Source: an uncultured Rhizobium sp. (GTDB lineage: Bacteria > Pseudomonadota > Alphaproteobacteria > Rhizobiales > Rhizobiaceae). Taken from it: a stretch of DNA of 64,000 nucleotides. Made by a program: the position numbers and the translations under genes. This document shows, one piece after another, positions 54,382 to 62,667 of this stretch. A model generated the notes under the pieces. It did not search any database, had not been told where the DNA came from, and saw nothing but the letters and a program-made list of their open reading frames with translations. The stretch is from contig CAMFHE010000010.1 of the NCBI GenBank assembly GCA_945952045.1, forward strand, positions 62,001-126,000, written 5' to 3'. The number at the start of each line of letters is the position of its first letter. Position 1 is the stretch's first letter.

Positions 54382-55172
54382 TAGAGTTTCCCTCCGTTTT
54401 CCAGAAGACCCCGCACGGCTGCGGCAAGGCTCAGGCCCGTGACGGCAGAGGTCTTGGGGTTGTCGGGCGAAGGTGCATTGGCAAAGCGGAACAGGGCGTT
54501 TCCGGCGGAGCTTTCGACCTCGATCTCATGGACATTGGTCGTCAGAGCCGGATCGGCGATGACCGATACCGAGATTTCGGCGGGATGGGAGACGAGCGCT
54601 GCGGTGAAGGCAGCGTTGGTGTTCTTCGGATAAAGTCTGGCCGCCTCGGCCGGGCTTCCCTCGAACAGCGTCACCGGCTCTGCAATATCCGAAAGGCCAA
54701 GCTCTGCGAGCTCGGCGCGCCAGGCGGCGACGGGCTTTTTCAGCCGGTAGCCGATCCTGGCGCCGGGAAGATGGGCCACTGCGGCGAGATAATCGAGCCC
54801 GCCGATTGCGCCCGAGGGAATGACAAGCCGCGCGCCGGATGCCTTTCGGGCTTCGGAAATCGCCCTTGCGGTGTGCTCCTCCGCCAGCGCGCCGATCGAC
54901 GAGACGACAACGGGAACGCCGGCCGCAAGCAGCTGCGGGACATAGGCGGCGACGCTTGGCTGGCCGGCGGCCTCGATGACGATCTGCGGGCGCTCGGCCA
55001 GCAGCGCGCCCGCATCCCGGACCATCACCGCAGAGTCTGGTGGCGACGCGGTCGAGCCTTCACGCAGGAGAATGACCCAGCGCGTGGTCCCCTCGCCCAG
55101 CGTCGCCAGGACCTGCCTGGCGAGCGCGCCGCAACCGATCAAGCCGATCGTCACCGGTTCCGCCAAGGCCAT
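54381..55172 (-). CDS. Aspartate dehydrogenase-family protein
   Basis: A 263-aa protein: N-terminal NAD motif IGLIGCGALARQVLATLGEG, IVIEAAGQPSVAAYVPQLLA, VPSGAIGGLDYL-like VIPSGAIGGLDYLAA, KNTNAAFTAALVSHP and a C-terminal NPKTSAVTGLSLAAAV. This is the NadX/aspartate dehydrogenase (DUF108) signature. NadX oxidises L-aspartate to iminoaspartate. In a catabolic operon with a cobalamin mutase-like protein it may deaminate the rearranged amino acid, which is speculation. It sits 5 bp after the cupin and shares a codon with the hydrolase start. Confidence 0.85.
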   Translation of the reverse strand: MALAEPVTIGLIGCGALARQVLATLGEGTTRWVILLREGSTASPPDSAVMVRDAGALLAERPQIVIEAAGQPSVAAYVPQLLAAGVPVVVSSIGALAEEHTARAISEARKASGARLVIPSGAIGGLDYLAAVAHLPGARIGYRLKKPVAAWRAELAELGLSDIAEPVTLFEGSPAEAARLYPKNTNAAFTAALVSHPAEISVSVIADPALTTNVHEIEVESSAGNALFRFANAPSPDNPKTSAVTGLSLAAAVRGLLENGGKL

Positions 55173-55177
55173 CGCGG

Positions 55178-55711
55178 TCAGCCCTGCTTGAGGGGGTCGA
55201 ATTTGTCCTGCAGGTCCGACCCGAACACGGTCTGACGTTCGATTTCCAGAACGTTTTCCGGGCGCGGGAAGTTTGAAGGAACCCGGTCGCCGGGCTTGCG
55301 CGGCTTGCCGATCTGACGGAAGAAATCCTCCAGCCCGTTCGGCACGATCAGCCAGACCCAGCGCAGTCGCGTGTCGCCATCGTTGATGAACATGTGGCGG
55401 ACGTTTTTCGGCAGGAAAATCGCCGTATCCGGCTCCAGCGGAAATTCCTTTCCGTCGATCACGGCCCGGCCTTTGCCCTCGATGATGTAGACGGCTTCCT
55501 CGTTGCGGTCATGGGTATGTTCGCGGACATAGCCGCCCGGCGCGACCGACTGCGTTCCCATGCCGAACGGGAACTCCATCGGCACGATATGCGGCGCCAG
55601 CGCGACATCCACATGCCCATTGGCCGGCACGGGCTGCCAGTAGCTTTCCCTCTGGTCCGGGCCGGATACATGAACACCGGCGGGCACTTCGGATTTTGCG
55701 GTCTTGTCCAT
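55178..55711 (-). CDS. Cupin-domain protein
   Basis: A 177-aa protein with a canonical metal cupin: motif 1 GGYVREHTHDRNEEAVYIIEG (two His and a Glu) and motif 2 ... FLPKNVRHMFINDGDT (His), near residues 70-130. The C-terminal stretch (VPNGLEDFFRQIGKPRKPGD) is shared with many uncharacterised dioxygenase- or isomerase-like cupins. A metal centre is likely; the reaction is unknown. It is the second gene of the operon from 57410. Confidence 0.82.
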   Translation of the reverse strand: MDKTAKSEVPAGVHVSGPDQRESYWQPVPANGHVDVALAPHIVPMEFPFGMGTQSVAPGGYVREHTHDRNEEAVYIIEGKGRAVIDGKEFPLEPDTAIFLPKNVRHMFINDGDTRLRWVWLIVPNGLEDFFRQIGKPRKPGDRVPSNFPRPENVLEIERQTVFGSDLQDKFDPLKQG

Positions 55712-55808
55712 AGTCGTTCCTTTTCTTGAGGCGCGCGGCGGTTAAACGGCGGCACCTTGAAGGCGTGGTTTCGATGCAATGGCGAGCTGCTCGCCCGAGC
55801 CCGGATTC

Positions 55809-57410
55809 CTACTGGTTCTGCTTCAGAAGCGTTTCCGCCGAGATGAAGCCCCAGGTCAGGTTGGGGCCGAGTGTCGTCCCCGCGCCGACGGCCCGGGTGC
55901 CGATCGGATTGGCCATGGCAAGACCTGCGGCGTAGAGGCCGGGAATAATCGAGCCATCGGGGCGCAGGACCTGGGCGGACTCGTTCGTACGCGCGCCACC
56001 CTTTGTGCCGATAATCGAACGGTTGACCGAAAGACCGACATAAGGCGGTTTGTCGATCGGATAGAGGCGAACCTTGCCGCCGTCCTTCTTGCGCTCCCAG
56101 GCCGGCTCGCCGCGATGAAAGTCCTCGTCCTTGCCCGCGGCGCAGAATGAATTCCAGCGATCGATCGATGCCTTCAACTCCTTCGCCGGAAGGCCAAGCT
56201 TTTTCGCAAGCTCTTCGATCGTGTCGGCCTTCTTCACCCAGCCCCGCTCATAGGCAGCGTACCAGCGGAAGGTGAAGGATGAATCCAGGAACCGATGGTC
56301 GCCAACCAGGTAACACGGCAGGTTGATCGGCGCGCCGTCGGCGTCGCGGGCGTCGAGCGCCTCGCCAATGTTGAAATGCGCCTCGCTGACGAAACGCTTC
56401 GCCGCCCGGTTCACGACAATGGAATGGGGCTCGTAGAGGAAGTTGATCGGCAGCCCGTAGGCCTTTCCTTCGTAACGCGTCGGAAGGCAGACATAGACGT
56501 TTGCCTGATCCATGTTGTCGAGATGGGCGCCTGCGGCTTGCGCCATTTTCTGGCCGTCGCCCTCATTGCTCGTCGGCGTTCCGATACGGTCGATCGGGCC
56601 GGGGAAATGGCGCTCGCGCATCTCCTTGTTCCACTCGAAGCCGCCCGAAGCGATGACGACGCCGCGCCGGGCAGAAATGGTCTGGCGCCGTCCAGCGCTT
56701 TCGACTTCCACGCCGGTGACGCGGCCGGTATCGTCCTGCACAAGGCTCACGGCCCGCGTTGCAAGGCGGAATTCGACGCCGGCATCGAGGCATCCCCTGA
56801 TCAGGCCGGTCATCAATGCCGTGCCTTGCGCGCCGGCATTGTTCAGCCAGCGCCAGACCAGCTTTGGCCAGACCTTGAAGATTGCCTGGAAAGGACGATG
56901 GTAAAGGTCGTGATTGACATTTTCCTGATAGGTGAAGACATGCGGCAGTGTCGAACGCCGCATCTTCATGCCATACCGGCCCACTTTCCAGCGGCTCATG
57001 GGCATGGGCGAAAGCATGCGCCCGTATTTCTTGCCGCCGGGAGCCTCGACATAAGGGTCCGGCTCATCGATCAAGCGAAAATCGATCGGGGTATTTTGCG
57101 TGATGAATTTGAGCATCTCCGGCGCGTTTTCCACGAATGCCTGATGCCGAGCCCATTCTTTCTCCGCACGATCCGGAGGCTGAACCGCCCGCAGGTAGTC
57201 CAGCGCCTCCTTCTTGCTGTCGGATATGCCCTCCGCGGCGGCAATATGGTTTGCCGGGATCCAGACACCGGAGCCGGACATCGCCGATGTGCCGCCAAGC
57301 TTATCGCTCTTTTCGATTGCGATGACCTTCAGCCCGCCTTTTGCAGCCCGCAAAGCCGCCGAGCAGGCTGCAGAACCGGTTCCAATGACGACCACATCAA
57401 ATTCGCTCAT
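55809..57410 (-). CDS. FAD-binding oxidoreductase of fumarate reductase / ketosteroid dehydrogenase type
   Basis: A 533-aa flavoprotein, first gene of its operon. The N-terminal FAD motif is VVVIGTGSAACSAALRAAKG (5-24), then GGTSAMSGSGVWIPANH. The substrate domain has GVVIASGGFEWNKEMRERHF, and the C-terminus GLYAAGLAMANPIGTRAVGA-GTTLGPNLTWGF. It matches FAD_binding_2 proteins such as 3-ketosteroid delta-1-dehydrogenase, fumarate reductase flavoproteins and tricarballylate dehydrogenase. It introduces or removes a C=C bond in an unknown substrate. No export signal. Its promoter carries the GntR palindrome at 57469, 59 bp upstream. Confidence 0.85.
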   Translation of the reverse strand: MSEFDVVVIGTGSAACSAALRAAKGGLKVIAIEKSDKLGGTSAMSGSGVWIPANHIAAAEGISDSKKEALDYLRAVQPPDRAEKEWARHQAFVENAPEMLKFITQNTPIDFRLIDEPDPYVEAPGGKKYGRMLSPMPMSRWKVGRYGMKMRRSTLPHVFTYQENVNHDLYHRPFQAIFKVWPKLVWRWLNNAGAQGTALMTGLIRGCLDAGVEFRLATRAVSLVQDDTGRVTGVEVESAGRRQTISARRGVVIASGGFEWNKEMRERHFPGPIDRIGTPTSNEGDGQKMAQAAGAHLDNMDQANVYVCLPTRYEGKAYGLPINFLYEPHSIVVNRAAKRFVSEAHFNIGEALDARDADGAPINLPCYLVGDHRFLDSSFTFRWYAAYERGWVKKADTIEELAKKLGLPAKELKASIDRWNSFCAAGKDEDFHRGEPAWERKKDGGKVRLYPIDKPPYVGLSVNRSIIGTKGGARTNESAQVLRPDGSIIPGLYAAGLAMANPIGTRAVGAGTTLGPNLTWGFISAETLLKQNQ

Positions 57411-57468
57411 TCTATTCCCCTCATGCGGACACCACTATAAAACACTAAATTTTAAATCTGTCTACGAA

Positions 57469-57480
57469 TGTGTCGACACT
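57469..57480. promoter_or_regulatory. GntR-regulon palindrome before the 57410 operon
   Basis: TGTGTCGACACT followed by TTT: the core GTGTCGACAC is identical to the sites at 43142 and 51033. It lies 59 bp before the flavoprotein start. Confidence 0.65.
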
Positions 57481-58043
57481 TTTGGTGTGTAATTTTCTCC
57501 TTGCTCGCAGGCAGGCACATAATTGCCATTGAAGGTGAGCCATATGAACCCTCCCCCATCGCGGAGAGCGGTTGGAGCAACGGAGGGGCGATGGATCTCA
57601 GGACCGATCCTGGAATGGTGGCGCAATTCCTGGCATGGCTTTCACCTGATGAGGGTCATTGGGGTCACGACGAAGGACATCCGGCACCGAATGCGTCGCT
57701 GACACCGGTCGAGCAGGATACATCATCTTTCGCCCTGTCCGCCGCCTGCAGCTTCTCCTGATCACAATAAGTCGATGGTATTTCCTGTTATTGCGCAAGC
57801 GCCAACACGGTCGGGACCCAGGCCTTAAAGAACCGGTCGACAATAAATGTGCCTTTGACACCGGAGGCACGATCGAAAGCAGGAGAGCGATTTTGGCGCC
57901 ATAAAGCACCCGCCATAGGCGAAGGCCGCTCGCATCCACGGGATGTTTCGTGTGTTGCCGCACACATCGCTACGGGGCGCCTCGTTCATTCGGATCAGTC
58001 AAAGCGAAATGCCCGCAGCTCCAGCGCATTTCTTTGATGCGGA
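57481..58043. other. 563-bp gap upstream of the GntR-controlled operon
   Basis: Short ORFs exist on both strands, but none has a ribosome site, domain or codon pattern I trust. It may be decayed DNA between two independent catabolic blocks (the regulon to the left, the AldA operon to the right). I see no transposase fragment that I can name, no RNA gene and no repeat. Confidence 0.4.
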
Positions 58044-58076
58044 TTGCAGGCCGAAGCGCGAAGCTTCAGCCTGCAA
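58044..58076. terminator. Terminator hairpin after the aldehyde dehydrogenase gene
   Basis: TTGCAGGC-C-GAAGC (58044-58057) pairs with GCTTC-A-GCCTGCAA (58063-58076), broken only by one C/A mismatch. It lies 10 bp beyond the stop of the minus-strand aldehyde dehydrogenase gene. Confidence 0.65.
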
Positions 58077-58085
58077 TAACGTACG

Positions 58086-59570
58086 TTACTGACCCTGAAT
58101 GTAAATCACATGGGTTTCGGTGAATTCGTAAAGGCCGTGCTTGCCGTCCGCACCACCGATGCCCGACTTCTTGCGGCCGGCATGATACCCTTGCATCGCC
58201 TCGAAATTCTCGCGATTGATATAGGTCTCGCCGAACTTCAATTCACGGCAGGCACGCAGCGCCGAGTTGATATTGCTCGTGTAGATGGACGAGGTCAGGC
58301 CGTAATCGGTATCGTTGGCAAGTGCGATTGCCTCGTCGAGGTTCTTCACGGCCTGAACCGGGAGGACGGGGCCGAAAGTCTCGCGGCGCATGATCTCCAT
58401 GGCAGCAGATGCGTTGGTGATCAGCGTCGGCTCGAAATGGTGGCCCTTGCCCTGACCGCTCACATTGCCGCCGGTCACGATGCGGGCGCCCTCCTCCGTC
58501 GCCTTGCGCACCGCCGCCTCGACCTTGTCGAGGGCGGCGCGATTGATCAGTGGCCCCATATCGAGCTCGTCCGTTTCGTTCGGGTCGCCCCAGCGCGTCT
58601 GCTCGAACAGGGACTTCAGCTTCGCAACGAAGGCGTCGTGCACCGACTCTTCGACATAAAGCCGCTCGGCGCAGTTGCAGACCTGACCGGTGTTGATAAC
58701 ACGCGAAGCATGGATGGCCTTGGCCGCGAGGTCGAGATCTGCGTCGGCGAGCACGATCGCGGGTGCCTTGCCACCAAGTTCGAGATTCACCCGAGTCAGG
58801 TTTTCCGCAGCCATCTGCATGATGCGGGTACCGGTCGCGACGCTTCCGGTGAAGGTCACCAGATCGACGCCCGGATGTTTGACCAGCGCGGTGCCGGCAC
58901 CGGCGCCCTTGCCTCCGACAAGATTGAAGACACCTGCAGGCAGATCGGTTTCGGCGACCAGCTCGGCGAAGACGAAGGCGTTGATCGGTGTCTCCTCGCT
59001 CGGCTTGATGACGATCGTGTTTCCGGTCACGAGTGCCGGCGCCATCTTCCGCGCGATCAGGAAGAACGGGAAGTTCCAGGGCAGGATACCCGCAACGACA
59101 CCGATCGGCTTGCGCAGGAGAAGCATCGTCTCCTTCGGCCGGTCGCTCGTCAGCACTTCACCTTCGAGGCGGCGCGCCCATTCGGCCATGTAGTCGATAT
59201 AGTCTGCCGTAAAGTCGACCTCGACTTGGGCGAGGCCCCGGATCTTGCCCTGCTCGCGCACGATAATGTCGGCGAGTTCCGTGCGGTGCTGGCGCAGCTT
59301 GGCGCTGATTGCACGCAGATGACCCGCACGCTCGATCGCCGGGAGTTGTTCCCACGAGGACTGCGCAGCCCTGGCGGCCCGCACGGCCGCATCAACCTCC
59401 TGTGCAGTGCTTTCGGGCACGCGGCCGACGATGGCGCCCGTGGCGGGATTGAGAACATCGATCTGCGCGGCGGAAGGCTCTGAGAATTGGCCGCCTATGT
59501 AGTTGCGGTAACTTATTGCTTCCGTCGAGAATCGCTCGGATACTGTCCGAGTCGGGTTGTTCGATGACAT
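58086..59570 (-). CDS. NAD-dependent aldehyde dehydrogenase, AldA (lactaldehyde/glycolaldehyde) type
   Basis: A 494-aa ALDH. It has PWNFPFFLIARKMAPALVTG, the NAD-binding FTGSVATGTRIM, the catalytic Glu in VNLELGGKAPAIVLAD, and the nucleophile Cys in NTGQVCNCAERLYVEE. GQVCNCAER is the AldA signature. AldA enzymes oxidise lactaldehyde, glycolaldehyde and some other short aldehydes. It is the last gene of the minus-strand operon from the window's right edge, about 105 bp after the broken cyclodeaminase gene. Ribosome site GGAGGTAAAC. Confidence 0.88.
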   Translation of the reverse strand: MSSNNPTRTVSERFSTEAISYRNYIGGQFSEPSAAQIDVLNPATGAIVGRVPESTAQEVDAAVRAARAAQSSWEQLPAIERAGHLRAISAKLRQHRTELADIIVREQGKIRGLAQVEVDFTADYIDYMAEWARRLEGEVLTSDRPKETMLLLRKPIGVVAGILPWNFPFFLIARKMAPALVTGNTIVIKPSEETPINAFVFAELVAETDLPAGVFNLVGGKGAGAGTALVKHPGVDLVTFTGSVATGTRIMQMAAENLTRVNLELGGKAPAIVLADADLDLAAKAIHASRVINTGQVCNCAERLYVEESVHDAFVAKLKSLFEQTRWGDPNETDELDMGPLINRAALDKVEAAVRKATEEGARIVTGGNVSGQGKGHHFEPTLITNASAAMEIMRRETFGPVLPVQAVKNLDEAIALANDTDYGLTSSIYTSNINSALRACRELKFGETYINRENFEAMQGYHAGRKKSGIGGADGKHGLYEFTETHVIYIQGQ

Positions 59571-59675
59571 CGTTTACCTCCTCCAAGGTTATTGCCGATC
59601 GGTTCGGCTTTGAGCGGCATTCACGGATCGGACCATGGGTGCCGAAATGCGTCGTAACGCGGCCTGGCTACGGAT

Positions 59676-60617
59676 TCAGGCCTCGCCAAGGCGCCGGTGC
59701 AGCGCCATGGCAGCGAAGAGATCGAGATGGCCGCCGCCGATGTTCTTGAACACCGTAATGTCGCCGTCGGATGCGCGGCCTGGATGACGCCCGGTTGCCA
59801 GTTCGAAAAGATCGGCGCGGATATCCTCAAAGCGGATCACGCCGCTTTCCATCGGCTGGATTATGTCGCCGGTGCAATCATGCCCCTCGCGGATATCCAT
59901 GCAGATCAGGGCCGCGCGGCTCATCACGTCGTCATCCGCCTCGCGCATGTCCGGGAGATAGGAGCCGACCAAATCGACATGTGTACCCGGTTTCAGGAGC
60001 GCTCCCTTGATCAAGGGCTGGGTGGCCATCGTGACGGACGACACGATATCGGCCATGCCCAACGCATCGTCGAGCAAGGCCTGAACCTCCACCGTGATGC
60101 CTTCCTTCGAGAGTTCGTCTGCAACTGCCATCGCCTTTTCGGGGCTTCGGTTCCAGATCAGAAATCGGTCGAGATCCGGCCGCGCGGCGCGGTGGGCGCG
60201 CACCATGTGCGGGGCAAGGCCGCCGGCACCGATCACCAGAAGGACGCGTGCGTCCCGGCGTGCGAGAAAGCTTGCACCAAGCGCGGAATCCGCAGCGGTT
60301 TTGCGATAGGTCATCTCGGCGCCATCGCAGGTCATCAACGCCCTGCCCGTCTTGCCGTCGAAGAGCACGACGATGCCCTGGATCGACGGCTCGGGCGGTG
60401 AACGCACGACATTTTCCGGGAAGACGCCGACCAGCTTGACCGCGATGGCCCGTCCCTGTGCCCAGGCCGTGAGATTGACGAACATGTCCCCGCCGGCATC
60501 CGTGATGCGCCGGTCGAGCAGCGGCATGCCTTGTCCGGCATGAGCGTCCCTCAGCGACTAGACCAGATAGGGATAGTCCAGCAGCGCACGGATCCGTTCA
60601 GCGTCGAGATGGATCAT
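59676..60617 (-). pseudogene. Ornithine cyclodeaminase/mu-crystallin-family gene with an in-frame amber codon
   Basis: An ATG at 60617, behind GAGGAGC, opens MIHLDAERIRALLDYPYLV, after which codon 20 is TAG (60558-60560). The same frame then continues without interruption as SLRDAHAGQGMPLLDRRITD and on to 59676. The family normally reads V-E-A/S-L at this point, so one G-to-T change (GAG to TAG) explains it. The rest is intact: VLLVIGAGGLAPHMVRAHRA (NAD motif), ADIVSSVTMATQPL, GTHVDLVGSYLPDMREAD and ITVFKNIGGGHLD. Re-initiation at ATG 60527 would give 283 residues lacking the N-terminal strand. It is a recent pseudogene, an amber read-through or a sequence error. Confidence 0.8.
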
Positions 60618-60627
60618 GGTATGCTCC

Positions 60628-62667
60628 TCAGATGGCTCGCAGAAGCCGCGCGGCATCGAACATGGCGGCATGGATGTTACGGCTGTAGACGGCATCGCCG
60701 ATGCGGAAAAGCACGTAGCGCCCCGCTTCGTTGCTCGTAAGGGTTTGCGGGGCCAGGTCGATGAAGGCCTGGTGGTCGAGTTCGCCAAGGTTTCTCGAGG
60801 CGGGCCGCAGGTCGTGATAGAGATCGTCGACGGGCATCACACCAGCTTCGCAGACGATCTGCGTCACCTCGCGCTCTTGGTCGCGATCACTGTAGGCCTC
60901 GCGCAGCACCGCGATCAGCGCGTTCCCCTCCAGATATACCGACCGCAGGTAATAACCGGGAGACATGACCACGTCGCGCTCGTGCAGACGTTTCATGAAG
61001 TTGATGCGTGCGGTGCCGCCCATATGGGCGCCGATCATCTGGTCGGATGCGGCGATTTCCACCAGCGAGCCACGTTCCGACATGAAGTCCGCTACGGTAA
61101 GGCCTTGCGTGTCGCCGGTCACATCGTAGAGGAGCACGTTTTCGCCCGGCTTCACGGCGCCAGACAGGATCTCCCAACTCGGCGTGATGTGCTCGCGGCC
61201 AGGGATATCGGGAATAGCAGGCCGGCCGCCGGTTGCGACTATCACGACGTCGGGCTCTTCGGCCACGACGGTCTGCGCGGTGGCGATGGTCGACGTCCGC
61301 ACATCGACGCGCAGCTTGCGGACCTGCATGTCGAGCCAGCGGCTGATGCCGCCCATGTTCTCGCGCCAACCCAGCGCGCGGGCCAGTCGCAACTGACCGC
61401 CGAGCTGCTGATCCTTCTCGAACAGGACCACATCGTGGCCGCGCAAGGCCGCGACGCGCGCGGCTTCCATCCCGCCCGGTCCGCCGCCCACGATCACGAC
61501 CTTCTTGCGCGCGGGCGCGCGCTTCACCTCATGCGGAAGTTGACCCTCGCGCCCCGTCGAGACGTTTTGGATACAGCTTGCCGGATGACCGTCGGAAACG
61601 CGGTCGATACAGTAGTTGGCGCCCACGCACTGGCGGATGTCGTCATCACGACCTTCCATCATCTTGCGAACGAGATGCGGGTCGGCGATGTGAGCGCGCG
61701 TCATTGCGATCATATCAACATGGCCCTCCGACACGGCACGCGCGGCGGTAGCGAGATCACGGATCGCGGAGGAGTGGAAGACCGGGATGTCCACTTCCGT
61801 CTTTACGGCGGAGGCAAGATAAAGGAACGCGCCGGAGTCGTAGGACATGTCCGGCAGCATGCTCTGCAGGCCGCGCACCGTGTCGCCGTGACCTTGGTGG
61901 ACATTGATGTAATCAAGCAGGCCTGTGGCGGCGAGCGCTTGGGTGATGCGCAGGCATTCCATGGCGTCCATCCCCCCTTCCTGCAATTCGTTGGCCACGA
62001 ACTTCATGCCGAGTATAAAGTCCTTGCCGACGACGCTGCGGATTTCCTCCATGACCTCGATCACGAACCGCATGCGGTTTTCGCGCGAACCGCCGTATTT
62101 GTCCGTCCGCTTGTTGACAACGGGCGACAGGAAGGCGTCGAGCAGGTGATGCGCGGTCGCGATCAGCTCGCAGCCGTCTATGCCGCCGCGCTGGATGCGC
62201 CCGGCTGCCTCAGCGAAATGGCGGCGCACGCGGCGGAAGTCGAAATCTTCCATCTCCTTCGCATAGGAACCATGCATCTCCTCGCGATTGGTGCTGGGGC
62301 CGATCAGCGGCAGCCAATCACGCGAGTCCCAGGCACCGCGCCGGCCGAGATGCGTAATCTGGCAAATGAGGGCGGCGCCATGAGTGTGGACGCGGTCGGC
62401 GAACTGCTCGAAATACGGGATGATGCGGTCGTCGCTGACGTCGATCTGGTTGAAGGGCAGCGGCGAGTCCTTCGACACCGAGGACGAGCCCCCAAAGCAG
62501 GTGAGTGCAATACCGCCTTTCGCTTTCTCGGCGTGGTAGAGCTGGTATTTGTCCTTGGGCATGCCGTCTTCCGCATAGCCGGGTGCGTGCGAAGTCGACA
62601 TGATGCGGTTGCGAAGGGTCAAATGCCGCAGTTTGAAGGGTTTGAGCAGGGCTTGAGTGTCAGTCAT
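60628..62667 (-). CDS. DgcA-like FMN/FAD iron-sulfur oxidoreductase (N-demethylase group)
   Basis: A 679-aa protein of the trimethylamine dehydrogenase/2,4-dienoyl-CoA reductase family. The N-terminal FMN TIM barrel (about 1-370) has LTLRNRIMSTSHAPGYAEDG, QITHLGRRGAWDSRDWLPLI and DGCELIATAHHLLDAFLSP. The cluster region is CVGANYC followed by a Cys 12 residues later, so the usual second Cys is Ala. The C-terminal FAD/NAD part has VVIVGGGPGGMEAARVAALR. CVGANYC is, from memory, typical of DgcA (dimethylglycine) and N-methylproline demethylases rather than FadH. The ATG overlaps the upstream stop by 4 bp. It probably demethylates a methylated amino acid. Confidence 0.8.
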   Translation of the reverse strand: MTDTQALLKPFKLRHLTLRNRIMSTSHAPGYAEDGMPKDKYQLYHAEKAKGGIALTCFGGSSSVSKDSPLPFNQIDVSDDRIIPYFEQFADRVHTHGAALICQITHLGRRGAWDSRDWLPLIGPSTNREEMHGSYAKEMEDFDFRRVRRHFAEAAGRIQRGGIDGCELIATAHHLLDAFLSPVVNKRTDKYGGSRENRMRFVIEVMEEIRSVVGKDFILGMKFVANELQEGGMDAMECLRITQALAATGLLDYINVHQGHGDTVRGLQSMLPDMSYDSGAFLYLASAVKTEVDIPVFHSSAIRDLATAARAVSEGHVDMIAMTRAHIADPHLVRKMMEGRDDDIRQCVGANYCIDRVSDGHPASCIQNVSTGREGQLPHEVKRAPARKKVVIVGGGPGGMEAARVAALRGHDVVLFEKDQQLGGQLRLARALGWRENMGGISRWLDMQVRKLRVDVRTSTIATAQTVVAEEPDVVIVATGGRPAIPDIPGREHITPSWEILSGAVKPGENVLLYDVTGDTQGLTVADFMSERGSLVEIAASDQMIGAHMGGTARINFMKRLHERDVVMSPGYYLRSVYLEGNALIAVLREAYSDRDQEREVTQIVCEAGVMPVDDLYHDLRPASRNLGELDHQAFIDLAPQTLTSNEAGRYVLFRIGDAVYSRNIHAAMFDAARLLRAI

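Noticed and set aside
57598..57963. 121-codon minus-strand and 97-codon plus-strand frames in the 57.5-58.0 kb gap
   Set aside because: No ribosome site, no family resemblance and atypical composition; considered as an IS remnant, but no transposase motif could be named.
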